Shown piece after piece: positions 52,072 through 60,535 of a stretch of 64,000 nt of DNA. Under the pieces are notes generated by a model. The model was not told where the DNA came from and did not search any database. It worked only from the letters and a program-made list of their open reading frames with translations. The position numbers and the translations under genes are program-made. The stretch comes from Kineosporia succinea. Lineage in GTDB: Bacteria; Actinomycetota; Actinomycetes; Actinomycetales; Kineosporiaceae. Positions within the stretch are counted from its first letter, which is position 1. Every line of letters starts with the position of its first letter. The stretch is from the NCBI RefSeq assembly GCF_030811555.1, contig NZ_JAUSQZ010000001.1, positions 2,911,241 through 2,975,240 of the forward strand. The letters are read 5' to 3'.

Positions 52072-52204
52072 GCGGCCGGGAACAACCTGCGTCGGCGGTA
52101 TTCTCATGGGTAGGCCCGCCGGAGGGCCTGGCCGGTAGTGGTGTGCCTGAAAATCGCCGGACATGCTGCTAGGCCCCCATCCCAGCTAGTCCCGAGGATC
52201 CCTC

Positions 52205-53413
52205 GTGAGTGACGCACCACCTGCCCAGACCCGTCCCCGCGTTGTCGCTGTCATCCCCGCCCGAGGGGGGTCGCAGGGCGTCAAGCTCAAGAACCTCGAG
52301 CCGGTCGGGGGCCGCAGCCTGCTGATGCGTGCCGTCACCGCCTGCCGCAAGTCGCAGCTGATCGACGAGGTGGTCGTCAGCTCCGACCACGCCGGCATCC
52401 AGGAAGAGGCCCGCCGGGCCGGGGCCACCGTGGTCGTGCGCCCCGCCGCCATCTCCGGCAACACCGCGTCCTCGGAATCGGCCGTGCTGCACGCGATCAC
52501 CGAGATCCAGGGCGACGGCGAGGCCCCCGAGGTGACGGTGCTGGTGCAGTGCACGAGCCCGTTCATGGACCCGGCGGATCTCGACGCGGCCATCGGCCGG
52601 GTGCTCTCGGGAGAGGCCGACTGCGCCTTCTCAGCGGTCGAGAGTCACGCGTTCCTCTGGAAGTACGGGCCGGACGGCCTGATCGGCATCAACCACGACC
52701 CCAGCTTCCGCCCCCGCCGGCAGGACCGCGACACCGAATTCCGTGAGACGGGCGCGTTTTACGCGATGCGCACCGACGGTCTGCGGCGTCACGGCCGGCG
52801 GTTCTTCGGCACCCTGGTCGCGCAGCGCGTCAGCGACGACCACGCGATGGAGATCGACACCCCCGACGACCTCCACATCGCCCGGCTGCGCGCGGCGGTG
52901 CTCGAGGAGCAGGAGCGCATCGACGGCCTGCCCAAGATCGACGTCGACACCCTGGTGATGGACTTCGACGGTGTGCACACCGACGACCGTCTCTACCTCA
53001 CCGAAGACGGTGCCGAGAGCGTTCGCCTGAGCCGTGAGGACGGCATGGGGATCAAGCTCGCCCGGCAGGCCGGCCTGAACATGCTGATCCTCTCCACCGA
53101 GGTCAACAAGGTGGTGGCCGCCCGCGGCGCCAAGCTGCAGATCCCGGTGATCCACGGTTCGTCCGACAAGGCCCAGGCCCTCAAGGAGTGGCTGGCCGCC
53201 GAGGGGCTCGACCCCGAGCGCGTGGCCTACGTCGGCAACGACGTCAACGACCTGGGCTGCCTGCGCATGGTCGGCTGGCCGATCGCGGTGTCGAACGCGC
53301 ACCAGGTCGTCAAGGACGCGTCGCGCCTCACGCTCAGCAAGAGCGGTGGTTCGGGTGCGGTGCGCGAGGTCTGCGAGCTGATCATCTCGGCGATCAACGC
53401 CCGCGAGGAGTAA
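52205..53413 (+). CDS. neuA: Acylneuraminate cytidylyltransferase fused to KdsC-like HAD phosphatase
   Basis: A 402-residue bifunctional enzyme. Residues 10-235 form the CMP-nonulosonate synthetase: IPARGGSQGVKLKN (17-30; the usual SKG is SQG), LVQCTSPF, RETGAFYAMR and the DD-containing EIDTPDDLHIA. Residues about 248-400 form a KdsC-type HAD phosphatase with DFDGVHTDD (Asp253, Asp255), ILSTE, SSDKAQAL and GNDVNDLGC, all catalytic positions intact. The fusion suggests a 9-phosphate intermediate is dephosphorylated, as in animal sialic acid synthesis. GTG 52205 has gagga upstream, and a TATTCT -10-like box lies at 52099-52104. It ends the island. Confidence 0.92.
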   Translation: MSDAPPAQTRPRVVAVIPARGGSQGVKLKNLEPVGGRSLLMRAVTACRKSQLIDEVVVSSDHAGIQEEARRAGATVVVRPAAISGNTASSESAVLHAITEIQGDGEAPEVTVLVQCTSPFMDPADLDAAIGRVLSGEADCAFSAVESHAFLWKYGPDGLIGINHDPSFRPRRQDRDTEFRETGAFYAMRTDGLRRHGRRFFGTLVAQRVSDDHAMEIDTPDDLHIARLRAAVLEEQERIDGLPKIDVDTLVMDFDGVHTDDRLYLTEDGAESVRLSREDGMGIKLARQAGLNMLILSTEVNKVVAARGAKLQIPVIHGSSDKAQALKEWLAAEGLDPERVAYVGNDVNDLGCLRMVGWPIAVSNAHQVVKDASRLTLSKSGGSGAVREVCELIISAINAREE

Positions 53414-53422
53414 CGCGAGGAG
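53402..53422 (+). repeat. 9-bp repeat flanking the neuA stop codon
   Basis: CGCGAGGAG occurs at 53402-53410 and 53414-53422 on either side of the TAA stop, giving an imperfect 12-bp tandem unit. It is the third gene end in this window duplicated across its stop codon. Confidence 0.7.
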
Positions 53423-53829
53423 CAGGCGGCCAGATGCTGGCAGCGGGTGTGGCCTTCGGGCCGCGCCCGCTGCCGTGTTTCCGGACCGGTGTGCGGCGTG
53501 CCGAGACCGGGGCTGACGGCGGACGCGCCGGTCGCCTCGGGTGGGTCGCTCACCCAGGCCGATGGCGGACGCGCCGGTCGCCACGGGTGGGTCGCTCACC
53601 CAGGCCGATGGCGGACGCGCCGGTCGCCTTCGGTGCGACGCTCACCGAAGTGGCGGGTGGGGCGGGAGCCCTGGTGACCGAGCGGTCAGGTGAGCCGGGA
53701 CGCATCGGTGCCCACGTCGTCCCACCTTCATTTTACCGCCCCCGATGCCGCTCAGCGGTCGAATCTGCTTGTAGCTCTTGACATTTTAAATCTCTCGCGG
53801 CATGGTTTCGAGGGGAGTACTGTGTCTGC
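53414..53829. other. 416-bp intergenic region with tandem repeats and an AT-rich 3' end
   Basis: No gene is supported. The middle holds the 46-bp tandem repeat (listed separately). From about 53720 the base composition drops sharply in G+C, and TTGACA at 53778-53783 followed by TTTTAAAT is a promoter-like feature for the ABC exporter, although no good -10 lies 16-18 bp downstream. Confidence 0.6.
53518..53650. repeat. 46-bp tandem repeat, two full copies and one partial
   Basis: Units at 53518-53563 and 53564-53609 differ by about one base; a third copy from 53610 keeps its first 19 bases and then diverges. Each full unit contains GGGTG-7 nt-CACCC, a small hairpin. The period is not a multiple of three, and there are no CRISPR-like spacers. 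Confidence 0.9.
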
Positions 53830-55566
53830 GTGCTCGTCAAATTACTTCGCGCACGTCTGCGCCCCTACACACCCGCCCTCGGCTGGGTCGTTCTGTTCCA
53901 GTTGGTTCAGACCGTAGCCACGCTCTATCTCCCTACGCTCAACGCCGACATCATCGACAAGGGCGTAGTCACCGGCGACACCGGCTACATCCTCGAGGTC
54001 GGTGCCTTCATGCTCGGTGTCAGCCTGATCCAGATCGTGGCGCTCGGCGCCGCCGTCTACTTCGGTGCCCACACCGCGGCCTCGCTCGGCCGTGACGTCC
54101 GGGGCGCTCTCTTCCAGCGGGTGCAGTCGTTCTCCGCCCGCGAGATCGGCCAGTTCGGCACCCCGTCGCTCATCACCCGCACCACCAACGACGTGCAGCA
54201 GGTCCAGATGCTGGTCCTGATGACGCTGACCTTCATGGTGTCGGCCCCGATCATGTGCATCGGGGGCATCGTGCTGGCGCTGCGGCTCGACGTGCCGCTG
54301 TCCGGCACGGTGGCCGTCGCGGTGCCGGTGCTCGGTGTGCTGATCGGCATGATCATCGTGCGCATGCGCCCGCTGTTCCGGCAGACGCAGGAGCGTCTCG
54401 ACCGCATCAACCAGGTGCTGCGCGAGCAGATCGCCGGTATCCGGGTGATCCGCGCGTTCGTGCGCGACGACCGTGAGCGTCAGCGGTTCGAGCGGGCCAA
54501 CACCGACCTGTTCGACGTCTCGCTGGCCATCGGGCGCCTGCTGGCCCTGATGTTCCCCACCGTGATGCTGGTGCTCAACCTGTCCAGCGTGGCCGTGCTC
54601 TGGTGGGGCGGTCACCGCATCGAGGCCGGTCAGCTCGAGGTCGGTGAGCTCACCGCGTTCCTCAGCTACCTGATGCAGATCCTGCTCGCGGTGATGATGG
54701 CGACCTTCATGTTCATGATGGTGCCCCGCGCCGAGGTCTCGGCCGAGCGCATCGAGGCCGTGCTCGACACCGAGACCAGCGTGGTGCCACCTTCACACCC
54801 GAAGGAGACCGGGGCTCTGCACGGCCGGCTGGAGCTGCGTGACGTGGCGTTCCACTACCCGGGCGCCGAGCGGTCGGTGGTGGAAGGGCTGAACCTGAGC
54901 GCGCTTCCGGGCCAGACCACGGCGATCATCGGCAGCACCGGCAGTGGCAAGACCACCCTCCTCAACCTGGTGCCCCGGCTGTTCGACGCGACCGCCGGCG
55001 AGGTGCTGGTCGACGGTGTGAGCGTGCGCGACCTCGACCCTCGCAGGCTGTCCGAGGCGGTGGCCCTGGTGCCGCAGAAGCCCTACCTGTTCAGCGGCAC
55101 CGTGGCCACCAACCTGCGTTACGGCCGCCCCGAGGCCACCGACGACGAGCTCTGGCACGCCCTCGAGATCGCCCAGGCCAAGGACTTCGTGAGCAAGCTG
55201 CCGGAGGGGCTCGACGCCCCGATCGCCCAGGGCGGCACCAACGTCTCGGGTGGTCAGCGGCAACGGCTCTCGATCGCCCGGGCCCTGGTGCGGCGGCCCG
55301 AGATCTACCTGTTCGACGACTCGTTCTCGGCCCTCGACTACGCCACCGACGCGGCCCTGCGCGCGGCGCTGGCCGGCGAGACGCAGAACGCGACCGTGGT
55401 GATCGTGGCCCAGCGGGTCAGCACCATCCGAAACGCCGACCAGATCATCGTGCTCGACGCGGGGCGGGTGGTGGGCACCGGCAAGCACCGTGACCTGATG
55501 GCCCGCAACGAGACCTACCGCGAGATCGTGCTGTCGCAGCTGACCGAGAAGGAGGCGGTGGCGTGA
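53830..55566 (+). CDS. ABC exporter half-transporter, degenerate-site subunit
   Basis: A 578-residue type IV ABC exporter half: six TM helices (about 10-300) and a nucleotide-binding domain with Walker A GSTGSGKTT, Q-loop region VPQKPYLF, signature VSGGQRQRLSIARAL, and Walker B YLFDDSFSALD. The residue after the Walker B Asp is Asp rather than the catalytic Glu, so its ATP site is probably weak. It overlaps the partner by 4 bp. Such pairs (LmrCD, TM287/288) export drugs or lipids. GTG 53830 gives the standard N-terminus; the ggggag motif is 13 nt away. Confidence 0.93.
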   Translation: MLVKLLRARLRPYTPALGWVVLFQLVQTVATLYLPTLNADIIDKGVVTGDTGYILEVGAFMLGVSLIQIVALGAAVYFGAHTAASLGRDVRGALFQRVQSFSAREIGQFGTPSLITRTTNDVQQVQMLVLMTLTFMVSAPIMCIGGIVLALRLDVPLSGTVAVAVPVLGVLIGMIIVRMRPLFRQTQERLDRINQVLREQIAGIRVIRAFVRDDRERQRFERANTDLFDVSLAIGRLLALMFPTVMLVLNLSSVAVLWWGGHRIEAGQLEVGELTAFLSYLMQILLAVMMATFMFMMVPRAEVSAERIEAVLDTETSVVPPSHPKETGALHGRLELRDVAFHYPGAERSVVEGLNLSALPGQTTAIIGSTGSGKTTLLNLVPRLFDATAGEVLVDGVSVRDLDPRRLSEAVALVPQKPYLFSGTVATNLRYGRPEATDDELWHALEIAQAKDFVSKLPEGLDAPIAQGGTNVSGGQRQRLSIARALVRRPEIYLFDDSFSALDYATDAALRAALAGETQNATVVIVAQRVSTIRNADQIIVLDAGRVVGTGKHRDLMARNETYREIVLSQLTEKEAVA

Positions 55567-57446
55567 GCACGGAGACCACCGAGAAGGAGAAGGCCCCGGC
55601 GCGCGGTCCGGGGCCGAGCGGCGCCCCCGCCGGAGGGCCGGGCCGGTTCATGGCCGGGGCCTCCACCGAGAAGGCCCTCGACTTCACCGGCTCCGCGAAA
55701 CGCCTGATGCGGCGCCTAAAACCGCAGCGGAACCTGCTGATCGGCGCGATGGTCCTGGGCGTCGGCTCGGTCGTCTGCAGCGTGATCGGGCCCAAGCTCC
55801 TCGGCGACGCCACCGACGCGATCTTCGACGGGGTGATCGACCCGGCCGCCGGCATCGACTTCGGCCGCGTCGGCAACCTGGTCGTGCAGGTGCTGGGTGT
55901 CTACCTGGCCGCGTTCGTGCTGGCGCTGTTCCAGGGCCGACTGGTCGCCACGCTGGTGCAGCGGGCGATCTTCACGCTGCGGGAAGAGACCCAGGCCAAG
56001 CTGTCGCGCCTGCCGCTGAGCTACTTCGACCAGCAGCCCCGCGGTGAGGTGCTCAGCCGGGTCACCAACGACATCGACAACCTGCAGCAGTCGATGCAGC
56101 AGACCTTCAGCCAGCTCGTCACCAGCCTGCTCACGATCGTCGGTGTGCTGGCGATGATGTTCTGGATCTCGCCCCTGCTGGCCCTGATCGCGCTGGTCAC
56201 CGTGCCGGTCTCGATCGCGGTCACCGGGCTCATCGGCAAGCGGGCGCAGCCGAACTTCGTGAAGCAGTGGGGGAGCACCGGCCGGCTGAACGGGCACATC
56301 GAGGAGATGTACACCGGGCACTCGCTGGTCACCGTGTTCGGCCGGCAGGACGAGGCGCAGCGCACCTTCGACGAGCACAACGACGCGCTGTTCCAGGCCA
56401 CCTTCCGCTCGCAGTTCATCTCCGGCCTGATCCAGCCGTCGATGATGTTCATCAGCAACATCAACTACGTGCTGGTCGCGGTCGTCGGTGGCGTGCGGGT
56501 GGCCAACGGTCACCTCTCGATCGGTGAGGTCACCGCGTTCATCACCTACAGCCGGCAGTTCGGCCAGCCGCTCACGCAGGTGGCGAGCATGGCCAACCTG
56601 CTGCAGTCGTCGATCGCCTCCGCCGAGCGGATCTTCGCGCTGCTCGACGCCAGGGAGCAGGCGCCCGACGCGAGCCCGGCCGAGCACCCCGAAACGGTGC
56701 GCGGGCTGGTCGAGTTCGACGACGTCAGCTTCCGCTACGTCGAAGACCGGCCGCTCATCGAGAACCTGTCGCTGCGGGTCGAGCCGGGCCAGACCGTGGC
56801 CGTCGTCGGGCCGACCGGGGCGGGCAAGACCACCCTGGTCAACCTGCTCATGCGGTTCTACGAGCTGAGGGGCGGGCAGATCCGGCTCGACGGCGTCGAC
56901 ACCGCCCGGATGACCCGCGACGACCTGCGAGAGCAGTTCGGCATGGTGCTGCAGGACGCGTGGCTGTTCGGCGGCAGCATCGCCGACAACATCGCCTACG
57001 GCGCCGACGAGGTCACGCACGACGAGATCGTGGCGGCGGCGCAGGCCACGCACGTCGACACGTTCGTGCGCACGCTGCCCGACGGCTACGACACGGTGCT
57101 CGACGACGAGGGCTCCGACGTCAGCGCGGGGGAGCGGCAGCTCATCACGATCGCCCGGGCGTTCCTGGCCAGGCCGCAGATCCTGATTCTCGACGAGGCG
57201 ACCAGCTCGGTGGACACCCGCACCGAGGTGCTCATCCAGCAGGCGATGGGTTCGCTGCGTCAGGGGCGCACCAGTTTCGTGATCGCGCACCGGCTCTCGA
57301 CGATCCGCGACGCCGACGTCATCCTGGTGATGGAGTCGGGCAGCATCGTCGAGCAGGGCGACCACGAGACCCTGCTCGCCGCCCAGGGGGCGTACGCCCG
57401 GCTCTACGCCGCGCAGTTCGCCCAGCCGGTCGACTCGGTCGACTGA
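55563..57446 (+). CDS. ABC exporter half-transporter, catalytic-site subunit
   Basis: A 627-residue partner subunit with a Pro/Gly/Ala-rich N-terminal extension of about 45 residues, six TM helices, Walker A GPTGAGKTT, a canonical Walker B ILILDEATSSVD with Glu, and a degenerate signature VSAGERQLITIARAF instead of LSGGQ. Paired with the other subunit's good signature, it forms the one competent ATP site. GTG 55563 overlaps the upstream stop; a long hairpin follows. Confidence 0.94.
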   Translation: MSTETTEKEKAPARGPGPSGAPAGGPGRFMAGASTEKALDFTGSAKRLMRRLKPQRNLLIGAMVLGVGSVVCSVIGPKLLGDATDAIFDGVIDPAAGIDFGRVGNLVVQVLGVYLAAFVLALFQGRLVATLVQRAIFTLREETQAKLSRLPLSYFDQQPRGEVLSRVTNDIDNLQQSMQQTFSQLVTSLLTIVGVLAMMFWISPLLALIALVTVPVSIAVTGLIGKRAQPNFVKQWGSTGRLNGHIEEMYTGHSLVTVFGRQDEAQRTFDEHNDALFQATFRSQFISGLIQPSMMFISNINYVLVAVVGGVRVANGHLSIGEVTAFITYSRQFGQPLTQVASMANLLQSSIASAERIFALLDAREQAPDASPAEHPETVRGLVEFDDVSFRYVEDRPLIENLSLRVEPGQTVAVVGPTGAGKTTLVNLLMRFYELRGGQIRLDGVDTARMTRDDLREQFGMVLQDAWLFGGSIADNIAYGADEVTHDEIVAAAQATHVDTFVRTLPDGYDTVLDDEGSDVSAGERQLITIARAFLARPQILILDEATSSVDTRTEVLIQQAMGSLRQGRTSFVIAHRLSTIRDADVILVMESGSIVEQGDHETLLAAQGAYARLYAAQFAQPVDSVD

Positions 57447-57453
57447 GGTGACC

Positions 57454-57490
57454 CGAAAATGGTGGGCGACCATGTCGTCCACCATTTTCG
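57454..57490 (+). terminator. Long hairpin after the ABC exporter operon
   Basis: CGAAAATGGTGG (57454-57465) pairs with its complement (57479-57490); inside, CGAC-CAT-GTCG extends the stem after one G-U pair, giving about 17 bp. Its right arm ends 10 nt before the galM -10 box. Confidence 0.75.
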
Positions 57491-57499
57491 TGCCCTCAA

Positions 57500-57505
57500 T
57501 AGAGT
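57500..57505 (+). promoter_or_regulatory. -10 box of a leaderless promoter (galM)
   Basis: TAGAGT matches TANNNT and lies 6 nt before GTG 57512; no Shine-Dalgarno is present. Confidence 0.55.
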
Positions 57506-57511
57506 GAGCCC

Positions 57512-58582
57512 GTGACCTCTACTGACATCACGTACGAACGATCCGCCTTCGGCGTCACCGCGGCCGGCGAGCCGGTGGAACGCTGGACCCTTGACGACGG
57601 CACGCTGCGCGTGAGCGTGCTGACGTACGGGGGCAACATCCAGTCGCTGGAGGTGCCCTCGGGAGCGGGGACCGAGGAGCGGGTGGACGTGGTGCTCGGC
57701 TTCGACGACATCGCCGGCTACGAGGGCACGAAGGCCTTCATCAGCGCGCTGATCGGCCGCGTCGCCAACCGCCTGGCGGGCTCGCGGTTCAGCCTCGACG
57801 GCACCGAGTACGAGATCACGGCCAACGAGGGGCCGAACTCGCTGCACGGCGGCGTCGACGGCTTCAACCGCCGGGTCTGGACCGCCACCGAGATCGACGG
57901 CGGTCTGCGCCTGTCGCTGGTCAGCCCGGACGGTGACCAGGGCTACCCGGGTGAGCTGACCGTGTCGGTCGACTACCTGCTCCTGCCCGGTGGCACGTTC
58001 CGCATCCGCTACGCGGCGACCACCAGCGCGCCGACGGTGGTGAACCTGACCCAGCACGCGTACTTCAACCTGGGCGGCGTCAGCGGCAAGCCCTCGATCG
58101 ACGGGCACACCCTGCGCGTCGCGTCGGGCCACTACACCCCGGTCGACCCGGCCCTGCTGCCCTCCGGCGAGGTCGCGCACGTGGTCGGCACGCCGATGGA
58201 CCTGCGCACGGCCCAGCCCCTGGACTTCCTGAACCTCGACCACAACCTGGTGCTGGACTCCTCCGAAGAGACCGAAGCGGGTCATGGCCACGGGCACGGT
58301 CACGACGACGAGGGCCTGCACTTCGCCGCTCTCCTGACCCATGAACCCAGCGGCCGCACCCTGACCGTCACCACCACCGAGCCGGCCATCCAGGTCTACA
58401 CCGGCAGCCAGCTCGACGGCTCCGACACCGGCAAGGGTGGCGTCGTCTACGGCGCCTCCGCGGGACTGTGCCTGGAGACGCAGAACTACCCGGACGCCCC
58501 GAACCAGCCCGACTTCCCGTCGATCGTGCTGCGCCCGGGCCAGGAGTACCGCCAGATCACCGACTGGACGTTCGGGGCCTGA
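57512..58582 (+). CDS. galM: Aldose 1-epimerase (galactose mutarotase)
   Basis: GalM interconverts alpha and beta anomers of galactose and glucose. Catalytic residues are visible: His in NSLHGGVDGFNRRVW, His in LTQHAYFNLGG and the Glu in LCLETQNYPDAPNQPDFP. The family's beta-supersandwich length (about 340) is extended by an insert, SSEETEAGHGHGHGHDDEG, with five His, in the middle of the fold; this could bind metal or be a neutral loop. It stands alone, with a terminator after it. Confidence 0.94.
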   Translation: MTSTDITYERSAFGVTAAGEPVERWTLDDGTLRVSVLTYGGNIQSLEVPSGAGTEERVDVVLGFDDIAGYEGTKAFISALIGRVANRLAGSRFSLDGTEYEITANEGPNSLHGGVDGFNRRVWTATEIDGGLRLSLVSPDGDQGYPGELTVSVDYLLLPGGTFRIRYAATTSAPTVVNLTQHAYFNLGGVSGKPSIDGHTLRVASGHYTPVDPALLPSGEVAHVVGTPMDLRTAQPLDFLNLDHNLVLDSSEETEAGHGHGHGHDDEGLHFAALLTHEPSGRTLTVTTTEPAIQVYTGSQLDGSDTGKGGVVYGASAGLCLETQNYPDAPNQPDFPSIVLRPGQEYRQITDWTFGA

Positions 58583-58588
58583 CGACCC

Positions 58589-58631
58589 GTCGGGTCGGGG
58601 CGCCGCAGACCACCGGTCGCCCCGACCCGAC
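58589..58631 (+). terminator. Terminator after galM
   Basis: GTCGGGTCGGGGCG (58589-58602) pairs perfectly with its complement (58618-58631), a 14-bp stem with a 15-nt loop. Confidence 0.85.
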
Positions 58632-58649
58632 ATCTTCCGGTGTTACCTC

Positions 58650-58655
58650 TAGGGT
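58650..58655 (+). promoter_or_regulatory. -10 box upstream of the Gfo/Idh/MocA gene
   Basis: TAGGGT matches TANNNT and lies 8 nt before ATG 58664, consistent with leaderless or near-leaderless transcription. Confidence 0.5.
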
Positions 58656-58663
58656 GTGCATTC

Positions 58664-59665
58664 ATGACCGAAGTGCTTCGCTGGGGGATCATCGGCACCG
58701 GGGGAATCGCCTCGCGGTTCGCGGCCGACACGGCCAAGCTGGACGACACGGCAGTGTCCGCCGTCGGCTCGCGGTCGGCGGCGAAGGCCGCCGAGTTCGC
58801 TGCCACCTGGGGCGTTCCGGCCAGTCACGGCAGCTACCAGGACCTGGTCTCCGACCCGTCGGTGGACGCGGTCTACGTGGCCAGCCCGCACCCGTTCCAC
58901 GCCGAGCACGCCCTGCTGGCGATCGCCGCGGGCAAGCACGTGCTGGTGGAGAAGCCGTTCACGATGGACGCGGTCGAGGCCCGCACCGTGGCCGACGCCG
59001 CGCGCACGGCCGGGGTCTTCTGCATGGAGGCGATGTGGACCCGCTTCCTGCCGCACATGGTGCACCTGCGTGAGCTGCTCGCCGCCGGCGCGATCGGCGA
59101 CGTGCTGGCCATGGGCGCCGACCAGGGCATGCGCTTCGAGCAGAACCCCGAGCACCGGCTGTTCTCGTTCGAGCTCGGCGGCGGCGCCCTGCTCGACCTC
59201 GGCATCTACCCGTTCTCGTTCGCCTCGATGGTGCTCGGCGCCCCGCAGACCGTGCGGGCCGCCGCCACGCCCGCCTTCACCGGCGTCGACGGCACCACCT
59301 CGGCCGTGCTCACCTACGGCAACGGCGCGCACGCGGTGATCCTGTGCAGCGCCACCGTGGCCACCCCGATGAAGGCGTGGATCGCGGGCACCGAGGGCCG
59401 CATCGAGCTGGACCGCCAGTGGTACACCTCCACCACCACCCTCACGCTCACGAAGAGCGACGGCAGCACCGAGAAGTTCGAGCCGGTGCCCGGGCTGGTC
59501 GAGGGCCGGGCCAAGGGCATGCACTTCATGGTCACCGAGGCGGTGGAGCGCATCCGCGCCGGTGAGCTGGAGAGTGAGGTCATGCCGCTCGACGAGACCA
59601 TCTCGATCATGGGCATCCTCGACGAGGTCCGCGACCAGATCGGTCTCGTGTACCCAGAGTCCTGA
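58664..59665 (+). CDS. Gfo/Idh/MocA-family NAD(P)-dependent oxidoreductase
   Basis: A 333-residue dehydrogenase with the N-terminal Rossmann motif GIIGTGGIASRFA, the family motif VEKPF in KHVLVEKPFTMD (catalytic Lys), and the C-terminal alpha/beta domain (FELGGGALLDLGIYPFSF). Members oxidise or reduce sugars, inositols or related diols; the substrate cannot be read from sequence. ATG 58664 gives the usual N-terminus; GTG 58640 would add eight residues upstream. It is near but not in the operon of galM. Confidence 0.9.
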   Translation: MTEVLRWGIIGTGGIASRFAADTAKLDDTAVSAVGSRSAAKAAEFAATWGVPASHGSYQDLVSDPSVDAVYVASPHPFHAEHALLAIAAGKHVLVEKPFTMDAVEARTVADAARTAGVFCMEAMWTRFLPHMVHLRELLAAGAIGDVLAMGADQGMRFEQNPEHRLFSFELGGGALLDLGIYPFSFASMVLGAPQTVRAAATPAFTGVDGTTSAVLTYGNGAHAVILCSATVATPMKAWIAGTEGRIELDRQWYTSTTTLTLTKSDGSTEKFEPVPGLVEGRAKGMHFMVTEAVERIRAGELESEVMPLDETISIMGILDEVRDQIGLVYPES

Positions 59666-59713
59666 AAGGCGTGATTCGGCCCGAGTCCTAAGAAAGGATC
59701 AGGCCGACGACAG

Positions 59714-59719
59714 TAGAGT
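59714..59719 (+). promoter_or_regulatory. -10 box of the pgeF-murL-murD2 operon
   Basis: TAGAGT matches TANNNT and lies 9 nt before ATG 59729; there is no strong Shine-Dalgarno, so a leaderless or very short-leader transcript is likely. Confidence 0.5.
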
Positions 59720-59728
59720 GGCGCAATC

Positions 59729-60535
59729 ATGATTGCCCGAACCGCGACGGACATCCCTCTGCTGACGTGGTCGATCTTTGACGGTCACGGTGTGCGGGCG
59801 GCGGTGACCACCCGTGACGGCGGCGTGAGTGCCGGGCGCTACGCCTCGCTGAATCTCGGCCTGCACGTCGACGACGACCCGGAAGCCGTGCGGGTCAACC
59901 GCGAGCGGGCCGCCCGCGCGTTCGGCGCGGCTCCGCACGATCTGGTCTTCGCCAGGCAGGTGCACGGGCGTGAGGTGGCCACGGTCACCGAGCCCGGCCA
60001 GCAGGGCATCGAGGCCGACGCCCTGATCACCGCCGAGACCGACCCGGTGCTGGTCATCATGGTCGCCGACTGCGTGCCGCTGGTGCTGTTCGACCCGGTG
60101 CGCCGGGTGGCCGCCGCCGTGCACGCGGGCTGGCCCGGCACCGTCGCCGGGGTCACCACCGCCACCGTGCTCGAGCTCCAGAAGCAGGGCACCGACCCGA
60201 ACGACCTGCTCGTCGGCATCGGCCCCTCCATCGCCCCCGACCGCTACCAGGTCGGCGACGACGTGCACGTCAAGGCGGTCGAGGCTCTCGGAGATCGAGC
60301 CGGCGACGTCATCCGTCCCGACGGCACCGGCCGCTGGCTGTTCGACCTCTGGACCGCCAACATCATTCAGCTCACCGAGGCCGGCGTGCGGCCGGACGCG
60401 ATCGAGCTCGCGGGCCTGGACACCGGCCCGGGCACCCCGTTCTTCAGCCATCGCTCGCAGGGCCCGACGGGCCGGTTCGCGGCCCTGGTCCAACTGAAAG
60501 CTCCGCAGTCTCCCGAGAATCAGGATCCCCGATGA
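59729..60535 (+). CDS. pgeF: Peptidoglycan editing factor PgeF (YfiH, laccase-domain family)
   Basis: A 268-residue protein of the YfiH/DUF152 family, once annotated as polyphenol oxidase. In E. coli, PgeF (YfiH) removes L-serine misincorporated in place of L-alanine in the UDP-MurNAc precursor; related proteins act on purine nucleosides. The metal-site triad is present: His79 (RQVHG), Cys115 (ADCVPL) and His132 (HAGWPG), and the C-terminal FFSHRSQGPTGRFAALV is typical. It overlaps murL by 4 bp (ATGA). Its place at the head of a D-glutamate-installing operon supports the peptidoglycan role here. Confidence 0.9.
   Translation: MIARTATDIPLLTWSIFDGHGVRAAVTTRDGGVSAGRYASLNLGLHVDDDPEAVRVNRERAARAFGAAPHDLVFARQVHGREVATVTEPGQQGIEADALITAETDPVLVIMVADCVPLVLFDPVRRVAAAVHAGWPGTVAGVTTATVLELQKQGTDPNDLLVGIGPSIAPDRYQVGDDVHVKAVEALGDRAGDVIRPDGTGRWLFDLWTANIIQLTEAGVRPDAIELAGLDTGPGTPFFSHRSQGPTGRFAALVQLKAPQSPENQDPR

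Noticed and set aside
52631-53599. Frame of MSDPP-type repeats on the - strand over the neuA 3' end
   Set aside because: Produced by the 46-bp tandem repeat and the shadow of neuA; the repeat is not a multiple of three, so the frame is not maintained.
53518-53650. CRISPR array
   Set aside because: The repeats are directly adjacent with no spacers and only 2-3 units; no cas genes nearby.
59729-60535. Laccase / polyphenol oxidase involved in pigment
   Set aside because: The YfiH family name is historical; three metal ligands and the murL-murD2 context fit PgeF better.
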